From Echinococcus granulosus (lineage: Eukaryota > Platyhelminthes > Cestoda > Cyclophyllidea > Taeniidae), in the NCBI RefSeq assembly GCF_000524195.1, contig NW_020170390.1:188561-252560 (forward strand): 64,000 nucleotides of DNA. The letters run 5' to 3'. The translations under genes and the position numbers were made by a program. How positions within the stretch are numbered: the stretch's first letter is position 1; each line of letters opens with the position of its first letter. Below, one piece after another: positions 51,601 through 62,991 of this stretch. The notes beneath the pieces were generated by a model. It did not search any database. It was not told the DNA's origin and saw nothing but the letters and a program-made list of their open reading frames with translations.

Positions 51601-54600
51601 CAGCCTTTGCTACTGCTCAAGAAAGCACAAGCATAGCACTTCTTCACTGCGACTTTGACCAAACAGAGTCCCACTTCTTTCTCGTAACCGTCGAAGGAGC
51701 ACAGAACAGCAGGTCTCATGTGCGTCATTCATGCATGCGCTTATTTGCTCGTTTGTTTAATAGTAGAACAGCCACATTTGGTGACCACACAGGAATGTGT
51801 TGATAGGGAAGTAATGATCATTACACGGGGTTGCATCCGTTTTTGAGGTCACCGATTGACATTGCCTCATAACAACCAAATAATTATACCATCTGTCATT
51901 ACCCTATGTTGTTGGCTTTGGATTAGCAAAGGGAAACAGGCAGGTCTGTAAGGTTGGTCAGTTAGAAAAGATAAGCAGATGGAGTTTTGCAATTCAAACA
52001 CCCCTGTAAACTGTGCCTCATAGGAATACGAAGCCGTTTGATGAAACACTTTATTGCATTCAGAAGCACCAAATAAAGTGATGGACGTCCTCTGTCTGGG
52101 CAAGATCTGTCAAGTGCTCATATGGGGGTAATAAATGAGGCGATTCCAATCACTCTGAGGAACACATGTGAGGCGGCCAAACCAACACGCACTGTTCTCA
52201 CATTACGAGGTAGGGAAATGGAGCGAAGTCGCCTTAAAGTCGTTATTCGTTGGAGCAAGCATCACTGCAATCCACAATCCCTGCACAACGAAACAGCGCG
52301 TTTGCTTCTTGAAATACACCATCCATCACTGGCCACCTCCGTTTCCATACCACTCACTGCTCAACTGCTCATGCAATTACGCATGTGGGTGTCCAATACT
52401 AAAAAAGGCGAGCATCCTCACTTGGGAGAAGGTCAGGGTCATGTGTAGGATGGGATGAGGCAGCTCCTCGTGCAATTACTGCTTGGTCTTCAATAGGAAG
52501 CTTCCAGTGATCAGTCGCATCTGCAGTCCACCACATGCACTCAATACACAGTCTTCTGGGAGTAAGGTGATGCCTTAGAAGTGGAGGGTGGGTAGTGAGT
52601 GGACAGGTCTGGGATAACCAGTCAGGTTGTTGTTCGCCTCACGAATGCTTGAATACAACACGCAAAGCATTTCTCATCACAGGCCTGTCGGTCAGTCAGT
52701 GGTTCAACAAAACCTAACCTGGAAAGCAGTTTTACAACGCACGTATTACAAGTGAAAGCCACATCAGACAGCCTTTCAAGGTAATTTCCTCCTGTCACTC
52801 ATCAATATATCTGAGGCCTGCTTACTTAGTAGACTCCACAAATTCCCCTTCTCCATTGATGGTTGTGCAAACTCATTGTTTCAACAACCACTTTAAACAT
52901 CACTGTACTCACTCCACCCTGTCACCAGGCACACGTCATTCTCCCTCCTCCATGACCAAGATTAGAGGACACTCCTCAACACGATGTATCCACTTCGTGT
53001 GATTTATCACCAGGACTCTATTTTGGGAAGCATTTCTTGACAATGCGCTCCACTGCCACGCTTCCTCCAAGTACCAGTAAGTTCGCAGTACGAGTCACTC
53101 CTGCAGCTTCGGAGCCGACTTCGAATCACACACTCTGCATTCAACCGACACTGCATGACATGAGGGTTCGAAATAACAGAAAGGTAGGACAGACCACAGT
53201 AGAGACTATCTCAGCTTCGAACTGCGCACACAGGCAACGCCACTTGACAAGTGTCTGTGTGTTATGCCAATTCGTTGCAGCGAGCTACACCAAATACTGC
53301 GCTCACTTTATTGTCACCCCGTTCTCTTACCACTTTCCGTCACAGTGTCATTCTCGAAACACCACCAACAATTCTTGCAATACCAATGACTCGAAATGCA
53401 TAATTTGTGCAACTTCAAGTGAACGCCAATTTACCATCTTCTACCAATGAGAACGTCTCCGCACCCCATCCGCTTTCCAACTCCCCTCGTTAATTCAACC
53501 AATTCTCCTCAGCTCTTCGGGAATTCTTCCAACTACGAGTGATTTGTGAGGACTGCCTTTGGGATATTGCAAATTTAGGAGAGAACTGATTCTGTTGATA
53601 ATTTGCACTTCCTAGAACTGAGTGTCCACTGAATTACACGCTGCCAAATTCACACTGCTTACTCTCTGCCCTTTGAATTACCACCCACAACTTCTCATTC
53701 CTTAAAAGAATGTGCATGCCATCATGCTTGGTCAAGTCCGATCCCCCTAGCACGCCTGGTTGGTGAATGCAGCTACTGCACACTCAGGTCGTGCCCATCT
53801 CTCCTCCTCCTCCTCCTCCATGCGAAAATGGCGTCACGACTACACAGTGCTGCGGAGAGTCTGTGTCAGGCTCATGGTTTTCAGTTCTGTGATGGAAAGT
53901 GCAACACAAGGAGGTGAAATAGACACCAGTTCACGTTGCGTTGTTCAGGCATTCATGCACAAGTTTGGTTTGAAGAGCACATTTAGTGACTTTCCACCCA
54001 CTCTTCGGCATGAGAGTATCCGATGGTCTAATTCCCCAAAACTGCAGTACATCTATTTTTGGTCACAGACGAGATTGTTGTAACAATGAGCATATCAGAC
54101 AATATTTCTTAAAGTGTATTAGGCATAAATGAAAATGCTACCTGATAGCAAATGGCAAACGTTCGGTGTTTTTAGTTTCATTTGATAATTATTTATTTTT
54201 CAGGGATCATAATATTTATCTTGTCTTCCCTAATATATCCCCCGAAACCAATTTATAAGTGCAGCTTTGTTGAGTTATATAAGTTTCTCAAAATTTTGCT
54301 ATCTTTAAAGTTTTCGTCGATTTGCAGCCCTACGTTTTCAAATATCTACCTTGTCGGAGAACCTGCGTATAGGAGGCTTCACGCACAGGCGGGTGTCGAT
54401 ACCTTACCTGCCTTTCCCTGTGGGTGTGACTCAGGAGCAGTTCGAATATACATGGATAAGCCCCGAGGGCCAACCAGTGACTCCTCAGCCCAGTCCCGAG
54501 ATGTACGTCCAACTGCAGTCGCCCCAACAGTTCGGCCTTTACACCATTCGTGTACGCGGCATCCACTCCGGCTATTCACATGAACTGCAAAGTGACGTCC

Positions 54601-57600
54601 TTCTGCAAAGTAAGAGTTTTCCGTACCTTCGCTTTTACCTTGGATGGTGGAAATATGGCTAGATCATGACCCTTAAGCCAAAGGTATTGCCTCCAACTGG
54701 AGGAATTTGATAAAAAAGGAAATATTTTACCTAAATAAGATTAGCCTTCTGTCAATGGAAAAATACGGCATTGTAATTAGTACTGTTTGTACAATTAATT
54801 GAAAATGTATGACATGTTTTTTTGTTAAGAACATTTCCAATTAATAAAATAATGATACCACATTATTTTTAATAAATTTGTATACGATTTTTAGTAATTC
54901 CAAGTTTTTTATGGTAAAATTTGTGAAGAATGGAAGTAAACCCTAGCATTTGAGAAAACCTATAATAACAAGGGTTCATTATACAAGGTAACAAAATCTC
55001 AGCTCTGTTTACCAAACACCGCAATTCCAACTTCATTTGAGATTGGAATTCAACCAAGGCTACCAAGCTTTGAAGCTGTTGTTTTCTTAACTGCAAGGAC
55101 AAGTACACAAAACTCCTGTACATTCACAACTAATTTCTTTAAAAAAATTAGGAGGCGCAAAATGTTACCAATAGGTAGTTGATGCATTGGTGCCTTTTGC
55201 CAATATAAAACAGTTATTATCTTCGAAATCTCGAATAAATTTCCTTCTACATTAGTTTGATTTCGTAACAGCTTGGTCAGTAGTCGATTGTCGCTGTGGT
55301 GCGATATTTGTAGTTGGCTAATGAATTACTGACACTCAAAAGTTTTCTATTGCATATAGTAGATTAAATGAATTTCAATTAACTTAAAGGTTTCATATAA
55401 TACGACCTCTAAAAGGAATTAGCATTTCCTGAGTTACAACGAAACATGTGGTATTCGAGATTAATCGGCAAGTTTTCGAGGAAGAACCTGATTGCTCTCC
55501 TGTTTTACAGTGAATCCGGATGACTATTCACTACGAATCTCGGGCCAGGGGAGCCAAATGTTTCCAAACTCACGAGTCGAGGTTCTCTGCGAGGTGCAAC
55601 CGTTGCACCCGGGTGCTAAGGTGCGGTGGGTGAACGCGCAGAACTTAATGGTGGCGTCCGATGGCCGTCTCATGATCGAGCGCTTCAAGAACGGCAACGA
55701 GGGTAGCTACTTCTGTGAAGCCTTCCTTCCAGATGGAAACATTCTCCTGAAGGTGTGCCATCCTTTACATTCTTATCTTCCTTAATCTTCCCTTAGCATT
55801 CCTTAATCAGTCTTCAGGTGAATAGCTTTTGTTTCTCACAGCCTTGAAGAATTGCAAGTTTCAAGTTTCTTCCTAAATATCATGTAGAGGTTTTTGCCAC
55901 ATACACGGGGATCCCGGATGAAGTTGTTGTCCATTGCAGAAAGCTTGGCTTCTGAAAGTTAATATTCGACGGCCGCAATTATCACACTAGAGTCATATCC
56001 CTACATATTGTCCAAGTTCTACATGGGCTGACTACTTTTCTAATCAAATCTGTCCAGTTGAGTGATGTATTGGAAATGGACGTTGTTACTACCTGTCGAA
56101 TTTTCAGAATACATTGAGCATTGCCCTAGGAAGAGAATAAAATATTTCGACTAAAAAAATTTCGTCAAATAAGTTAAATTCCGCTTAAAAACAAGTGCTC
56201 CATGGTAATTAAGGTGTAATTAGAGACTCGAGCTTGAGGCAACTGAAAATACTTCATTTGGTTGTAAGCAAAGACAACTTCTCACCTGTTTTGCATATAA
56301 ATTATCTAAAATATGCTTTTCAGGTAAATGAAGGAACGTATTATTGTCTAACATTCCACTAATGATTAATCTACCACCTCATTAAACGCCAAGGAAACAG
56401 GTATATGATGAGTCGTGGGAGGTGATTTGGCTTTCTTTATTGAGTTTAGAAAAGGTGATTTTAAAATATAGTCTTTGTTGTTATTTTGACGGATTTTATA
56501 GAAAAACACCACCACGTTCAAAGATTGAAAGGTAACACTGCAATATTCTGTTGTCTTAAATTCTCTTACTGTAACAAGTTCCCTCGGGAATCTACGATTC
56601 ATTTTTGCATCCAAGCCTCTTTAATAATATCTCCCATTACAATTATAAGACATGTTTTGGCTTAGAATCAAAGATAAACAGATAAACGTATCCACTCCGG
56701 CGATATTTTTCCCAGTTTGAATGACAGCAGGCGATAAAAATATAAATAGGTTATTGATGGCACACATGACTATAATCTAAAACGCCTCTACTCCTCAACC
56801 TCAATTCTCAAGTCTGATTTTCTAGGCACTTAGTCAATAGTTTTTATTTTGGCCTTTAAGTATCTTAAGGAATGAAAAATTACCCAAGACAGAAATCCCA
56901 CAAATAGACAAATTATTTTAATCAACTTTTCTCCGTCGAAGTTCACCGCATCATCCGAGCCTGTGGATTGGCACGTAGACTGCATTTGTCATAAAGCATA
57001 TTCGAAGTAAAATTAGCTCTTCTATTATTAAATTGACAGAAGAGAACAATAAAAATGCAGATAGCGTAAACTTGCCTTAACAATCGGGGAGAATTGGCTA
57101 AGGTTCAATAGCACATGTCCGGCCTCGAGCGTTCTTTCATCAAGCAAAAGCAACTCGTTTTGTTCTAGTCATACCAATAGAGTCGAAATTGCAAACGGAA
57201 CTTGTCCCCTTGAACGGCGGGGTCTAGCTGACAGCTCTCCTGGTGATGGGGTTATTTGCTATTCGCCTAACATGCTGCCAAGAATTTGCTGATATCAAAT
57301 GAGAAGTTCAAATGTTAAATGCAGATAAAATATATTAGAAATACTTAATTTAGAGGTAAAATACACTTGGAATGAAGCTATTGCAAGTTTGGATGCCGTT
57401 TTCGGGTCGTAGACTACGTGTATTGAAATTGCTAGATCAATAGACAATTCATTGGATTTATGCACTGTTGAAAAGATTCATTAACGCAAATAAACTTAAA
57501 GTAAGGAAGTAATCAGACGTTGTTTAGTGAATGGATCAACTAAAGAAGCCACGAAGTGGGTTGTAGTATATAGGGGAACAGCAGTTGCTAAAACTGCTCG

Positions 57601-60600
57601 GTCACTTTCCTATAAGCCTGTAACCATGGCACTGTTGCAAAGTTGTATTTATTTTTGAAGTATCAAACCGCTTTGCAATACGTTTCCCTTTATTTTCTTT
57701 AAAATCCTTTGTTACTACTGCTCTGTGTGCTCCACAAATGATATTTTAGCCCTAGAGGTAGGTAGCTGATAAAAAAGGAGGGGTAGTATTAATGAAGTTT
57801 ACCAAAAAGCATCACATGTGAGCCAACGGTTAAATTAGATAAAATCTTTTCTTTTACCAAATAAATGCAATGATTTTGACAAGTAATGGAAAGATCACTT
57901 TGGGACATATTGTGAGATAATATAATAAAAAAATCCTGTCCAACTTAACTCACAAAATCTAATCTTTTTCAAGCATTTCTTCAAGTGTCTCATAAATGCA
58001 CAGAAAGGCTGGTGGGATGTTCACAGAATTGGCATTAACCAGACATATGTCATCAAGGTAGCGACAGAGACCACGGAGACTAAAGAACCCGAGTAGCTAA
58101 GTTGCAGTTAAGACAAATACCGCTCTACTACAAGCGAGAGAAGAGGAAAGGTCGAAAATCTTATACAATGGAAATGCCATCTAGTATTATTATAATAGTC
58201 AGTATACTATTTACAGATTAATGATATCATACACTTTTACTTAGCAACTCTTCCTCCAACTGGAAAATGGGACAGAAATCGGCGCAGATGGGATTGAGGG
58301 TGACAGTGGCAGTTCCTACACTATCCACATTGCGAGCTACCCCTCGCACTTCACCTATGATGACGCGGTTGAACTGCACTGCATTGTGCAACCAGATGCC
58401 AATGGTGTGACTTTCGAATGGACGAAAGACGGCCAAGTGATAGGGAACAATCAAGTCCTCGATATCCCTGCCTTCGGTAGGCAAGATACTGGTAAATACC
58501 AGTGTCGTGCGACTATCCAGTCCGTTGTCAAATATGCGGAGGAAATTTTGACTCTACCCTCTGAAGATACTTGGGGTGAGTAGGAACTCAGAAGAGAATG
58601 TAGCGTAGACACGAAGATGGACTGATGTTCTCATATCAAATCTCGCTTTAGTTGTGCACATTGACTATATATCAAAAACTGGTCACAAATTTCAACCTAA
58701 CAATATAATTTCCAAATGAGATTTAAAGTCTTGAATGCCCAGCCTGATGGGGATCAAATCAGTCAAAAGCTTTGTCTACAAATGCTCATCTGAAAATTGC
58801 ACAGCGTTGCACTTCCTTCTGGTTTATGTTAAACAGTCCTTATTTTGTTTCTAGTATTAAAGTCCGTTTGCACTAACACTGAAATCACCTCTAAAATATA
58901 ATGACGGCACACATTACTACACAATTTCAGAAATATTACTAAGGTGATAGTCGTATTAATAAAAAAGTGCAACATTAATCAACTCTTGGGTCTAGTTTGC
59001 ACCATAAGGTTAATAATCACGTCTCCCAACTTAAAAAAGCATTGCCTTGGTCTTAGTTAAGCCCATCTTGAGAAGTTGTAAGAATGCATCTCGAATACAG
59101 CCTGATGTCTTTAGATAGAATGGCCTGCCTGCATAAAATATGCTATCTCGTAGCGTTTATCAAAAACGTGTTCATAAAATTAGGGGTTTGCCAGTGTAAG
59201 AACTCTTAAAAGTGTACAGAGACCGATCTATCATTAATCATGTTGTAGTGGCGTGTAGTGATGTGAGAAGACATTGTACTAGTGCAGATTGATCGTGTAA
59301 ATGAACGTTGCGATGAGGCAAAGACGCTTACTCCATCCCCCTTCATGATTTATTGATAGAACGGTGAGTGGACGATTTGTCTATGCCTCCGAGTAGATCA
59401 AACAGTTAACTCCAATGCATTTTGTCGAAAAGGTTCTACAGTCATTAAGCAAAAGGTTGTTTTCAAGACTCAACTAAATCGGGAAACAGGCTTTGAACAA
59501 TAAATTACAAAAGAAAAATAGTACATGGTCCGGTAATATTGAGACGCATTGGTCTGCATTTCATTCTGCGTAGGATGCAGTGTTTTATACACTGCCGAGT
59601 CGGTAAAAGAGGGCATATATATAAGTAAATATGCATTCATGTTAGCCCAAATCGGGCCAGTATTTCCCTTCCAGGAGATTCAATTAAAAGGGATGGGTGC
59701 TTTTCAGATGCAATAGTAAAAACTATCGACCAATTAATCCCAAACCCAATAATTTTGGGGCTAAGAGGAATTTAGTAGGTTACATTTCCTTATAAATATA
59801 GTAAACGAACTTTATTTATTGGCTGAGAAATTCACACCCATTGAGGTACAGGTTAACGAATGGACTGCAATAAATTACTTCTTAATGCACCTTGTAATAT
59901 CTCCTGATATCTTTTAGAACAACTAACACCACTTCGTAATGCAATTAAAATGCACTGTAATAATATAATCCCTTGGATTTTACGTATTCTTCCTGAAAAG
60001 TCATCGGAAGTTTCTTCCAGATGGGAAACATAGCATATGGTTTGTTTGACATATTTGAGCGAAAGTGGATAGTGGAGCATGTCAGTACATTTTATGATAT
60101 CGTAGGTAAGTCGCAGGTAAAATTTTGCACTTACACTTTCTTACACTTTCTTTTTTCTGCATTAAATCTTATTCTCTTTAATGAGATATTCTGCCCTCAC
60201 TCATAGAACATTAATTCGCATGTATCAGGACTAAAATATCTAGAGTATGCTTGATCAAAAAAGCAAACGATTTAGCAAAGCTAATAAGTACCATAACTTT
60301 GAAGCGTAATCCAGCAATGCTGAAACGATCCACTTTAGAGTTGGCTATGGGTCCGAGAGTGGTGAGCGCCGGTGCGTTCAAGCCCTTTCAAATTGAGTGT
60401 ACCTCCCATCGGTCGGGTGTTCGACCGTCAGTAGTGTTCTCATCCGATGCCAATATCACTATTGACAGCCAGTTCCAACTTCTCTTTCCTGCTGCCCAAA
60501 GGGTCATTATCTCCGTACCCAGAGGTCTTTCTACCGTCTACAACGGAATGTCTATTCGGTTTGTTGGGTGCACGTCACCAGTTTTACAACTGCGCTAGCA

Positions 60601-61880
60601 CATTCCGATTTTTGCTATCATATTGTCTTATTTCCCCATTTCCTTACAATCTTTAAGTTCATTTGTTTGATTTATGAATTGTCATTCAAAGTTTTTAAAA
60701 AATACGTGGATTCAAAACCTACTTTTGCTAATATAGTACCAGGAAATCGTGCAAACGTGGAAGTAGCCCTGTATAGTTTCAAAAAATAAACTAAAATGCG
60801 TTTGATCTTATTTTTAACCAGCAAAATCGTTCAGCTTTAGCTTGAATTTACGTGGCAGCATTCCTCAAAGTTCAATGAAACTGATACTTACTTTCCAATC
60901 CGTGAACCTGCCTTATGCTAAATCATTGTTAAAGGCTGCCTACTCTATGAAGAGGAGACGATTTCCTCTTTTTTGATACTAAAAGATGTTTGACATTCTC
61001 ACTTTAAACCTCTATGAATCTCCATATTTTCCTGAAGAAGACTATTCAAAATGTATGCTATGATTAGTCAGTATGACTTGTGAAAGTGCCATGATAGCTC
61101 AAACTGATTCATAATTCTGTAAAATGAATCGAAGTCAACCCTTTGGATGGGGTACAAAGAAACCTGAAGCTCTCGATTAAATTAATAATGAATAGCAATA
61201 AACGGTGCGTTGTAGGTCGGTCTTCAAATGGCTCATTTAATGTGCTGGAGAAGACGTGCAGCTAGAAAGGTGACGCATTGTAGCAGTCTGGTTTTTTGTG
61301 TCGGAACTTTTCTTCCAAATGTGGTAAATACCAGTCATGCAAAAGTCATAGCACAACAGCAGCAAGCAGCATTATAAATGGCATACTTGGTCCAGACACA
61401 AAAGCCCATTTGAAATAACTCTCTCTACCCTCGGATAGACGAGCCTAAACACATTTTCTGAGCATTCAAGACATCCTTAAAAGGCAATTTTCTTATGTTC
61501 CATGCTTTGTGTAATGCGTCTAAAAACCTGAAATACAACAAATGATTCAGATACTTTGAACCTATGTGAAATTAAAATGACCTTTCACTGATCCCATTCT
61601 TGTGCAAAGTACTTATTGCCCAATTTGATGTGTCGTTTTGCTTCTAAATTGTGCCTCAATTAACCAGAAAACATACTGCTTAGTAAGGATTGCTTTTCGT
61701 GATTATTCCCTAGATGCCTTCTGAATAACGTCTACTCGAAGCAGTCGCGTATATTCATTCAAGACTCCTGCCCCACGAAACAGATCAGCTGTCTCAGTGG
61801 CGAGTGCGTCCTCATTGACAAGATTTGCAATGGCGTCAATGACTGCAGGGATGGCTCCGATGAGAGCGAACAATTTTGCT
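45641..61880 (+). CDS. Secreted multi-immunoglobulin protein with LDLa repeat, perlecan-like (3' end beyond window)
   Basis: Exons: 45641-45995, 48721-48987, 50211-50486, 54328-54609, 55511-55752, 58245-58575, 60339-60567, 61714-61880; phases match throughout and the last ends in phase 1, so the gene continues to the right. The first 716 residues are visible. A signal peptide (RRR then LIPLLFLLLL, about 9-30) is followed by roughly one Ig-like domain per exon: exon 1 (VFVCDP, YQWTLN, DSGLYKC), exon 2 (ILCNV, YQWHN, ESGVYVC), exon 3 (HQTCRV, HSGAYTC), exon 4 (Ig-like but cysteine-free), exon 5 (VLCEV, EGSYFC), exon 6 (LHCIV, DTGKYQC), exon 7 (divergent, IECTS). Exon 8 encodes an LDL-receptor class A repeat (CLSGECVLIDKICNG, DCRDGSDESEQFC) with calcium-binding acidic residues. 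Several N-glycosylation sequons (NDT, NVT, NGT, NYT) support secretion. Ig plus LDLa suggests a basement-membrane proteoglycan such as perlecan; hemicentin-type or another matrix protein is possible. Confidence 0.82.
50726..50812. repeat. Imperfect GGA/TCC inverted repeat
   Basis: A purine arm rich in AGG/GGA units (50728-50771) is followed by a short GACAGTGCGC spacer and a pyrimidine arm of TCC units (50781-50810). The arms are approximately self-complementary, so RNA or single-stranded DNA could fold into a long hairpin. Confidence 0.75.
50942..50970. repeat. Imperfect ATG/GAT trinucleotide repeat
   Basis: Short run of atgatgat/ggtaatgataatggtgatga-type units inside the GC-richer intron block. 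Simple repeat without coding context. Confidence 0.5.
53799..53819. repeat. CTC/TCC trinucleotide microsatellite
   Basis: About seven CTC units near the right edge of the GC-richer block in intron 3, in the same orientation as the TCC arm at 50781-50810. Confidence 0.85.
55753..61713 (+). other. Introns 5-7 of the Ig/LDLa gene (non-coding parts)
   Basis: Non-coding parts are 55753-58244, 58576-60338 and 60568-61713; exons 6 and 7 lie between them. AT-rich with no recognisable gene or RNA. Intron 5 is phase 0 and intron 7 phase 2, in contrast to the phase-1 introns between the first five exons. Confidence 0.65.
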
Positions 61881-62185
61881 GTGAGATTGCTAATTTAACC
61901 CTAACTAAACGCATTAGACTAAGTGTTGAAATGCATTACAGCCTCCTTATTATTAGCTTTTGTCATCATCAGCTGATGAATGTGAAAAGACAGTTAATTT
62001 GAGTGGGTCCCTGAGTCCCGCAAAAGAACTGCTCCAGTAATAAAATATCGTGAACCTATTTTAGGCACCTTAAACGATTTTAATGAATACCAGGATGCAT
62101 CGGAGTCGTCTATACCAAGACTTCCCAAAGACGAAGTGATACATAATACTCTGGTAGAATATGCATTGTCGGCGTGGAGAACGAA

Positions 62186-62289
62186 TTGGGGCCACTGGCA
62201 GAACTCAAAGGCCAGCCCACCCGACAAAGAAATAATAGCGGAGCCCTTAAGTGGCTCTTACCAAAACCGAGAACTAAACGAACACTTAG
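62186..62289 (+). repeat. Interspersed repeat family, copy B
   Basis: GGGGCCACTGGCAGAAC ... GCGGAGCCCTTAAGTGGCTC ... TACCAAAACCGAGAACTAAA. Collinear with copy A about 700 bp away in the same orientation and with copy C on the opposite strand near 31.2 kb. Confidence 0.7.
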
Positions 62290-62881
62290 TATCACATAGC
62301 CCCTCTCCTCTTTTGGTCAACCTCCTATGTCAGCCATCACAACGTAGTCGGTGTTGTAAGGGAACACCCACGAGCCAACCGTGCCAGTTATCAAATTTTC
62401 ATGGAAATGGGAAGACACCTAATCCCAGCGCCACAGACCCCTCTTGGCAATCCCACTGGATCTGAGTTTAGCCCTGTTTGGAAGTGTGCTAAGAAAGAGA
62501 AAACGTGCTGGCTACCTCTCATGTCCACATAATTAGTATCTGTTAAGGTGGACAGCTCCGTAACAAGCTTTTCCAAATGGTTCACCGATGGTTGCCTTTC
62601 AGTTATTAACAGTCTTCCTGCAGAACACGGGGCTTGGGTGGCTGCCGAAGATGATCGCTGTTTCGAACATTCTTTTAGGGATTGTCAAAAATTCTCCCTT
62701 CCGCGGCACGTGACCTTCTTTCATCACGCTAAGATTTGTCATGCTTCCGTAGAAATCGGGATAGTTGTTCTTTAGGATGAATTCTGCTTTCCGCTACCGC
62801 CAATGTAGCTCCTCGAGACATCCCTGAAGACGAAAGAAAACACTACTCGTGCAGAATATATGCATATTTGACACACATTTA

Positions 62882-62991
62882 GGCTTGGGGCTACTGGTGT
62901 GGCCCGGAGGTCAGGACGCTCGGCGATGGCACAATGGCGGAGTCCCTAAATGACCCCTTTTACCAAAGCCGAGGGTTAAACAAACAATTAA
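62882..62991 (+). repeat. Interspersed repeat family, copy A
   Basis: GGCTTGGGGCTACTGGTGTG ... ATGGCGGAGTCCCTAAATGA ... TACCAAAGCCGAGGGTTAAA. With B and C it defines a core of at least 110 bp. The copies differ by many substitutions, suggesting an old family. Confidence 0.7.

Larger units (their letters stand above)
50487..54327 (+). other. Intron 3 of the Ig/LDLa gene, containing a GC-richer block
   Basis: From about 50560 to 54080 the intron is visibly richer in G and C than adjacent introns and has many open frames up to about 137 codons (for example 53037-53450) but no recognised domain. It is bounded by a purine/pyrimidine repeat at 50726-50812 and a CTC run at 53799-53819. It could be an inserted element, a non-coding RNA locus or a local composition change. 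Confidence 0.45.

Noticed and set aside
53037..53450. 137-codon open frame in intron 3 of the Ig/LDLa gene
   Set aside because: No recognisable domain or signal and no splice context; the GC-richer block makes long chance frames more likely.
62548..62775. 75-codon open frame with several cysteines as the next exon of the Ig/LDLa gene
   Set aside because: Its best acceptor (cctgcag) joined in the required phase gives an immediate TAA, and the cysteine spacing fits neither LDLa nor Ig.
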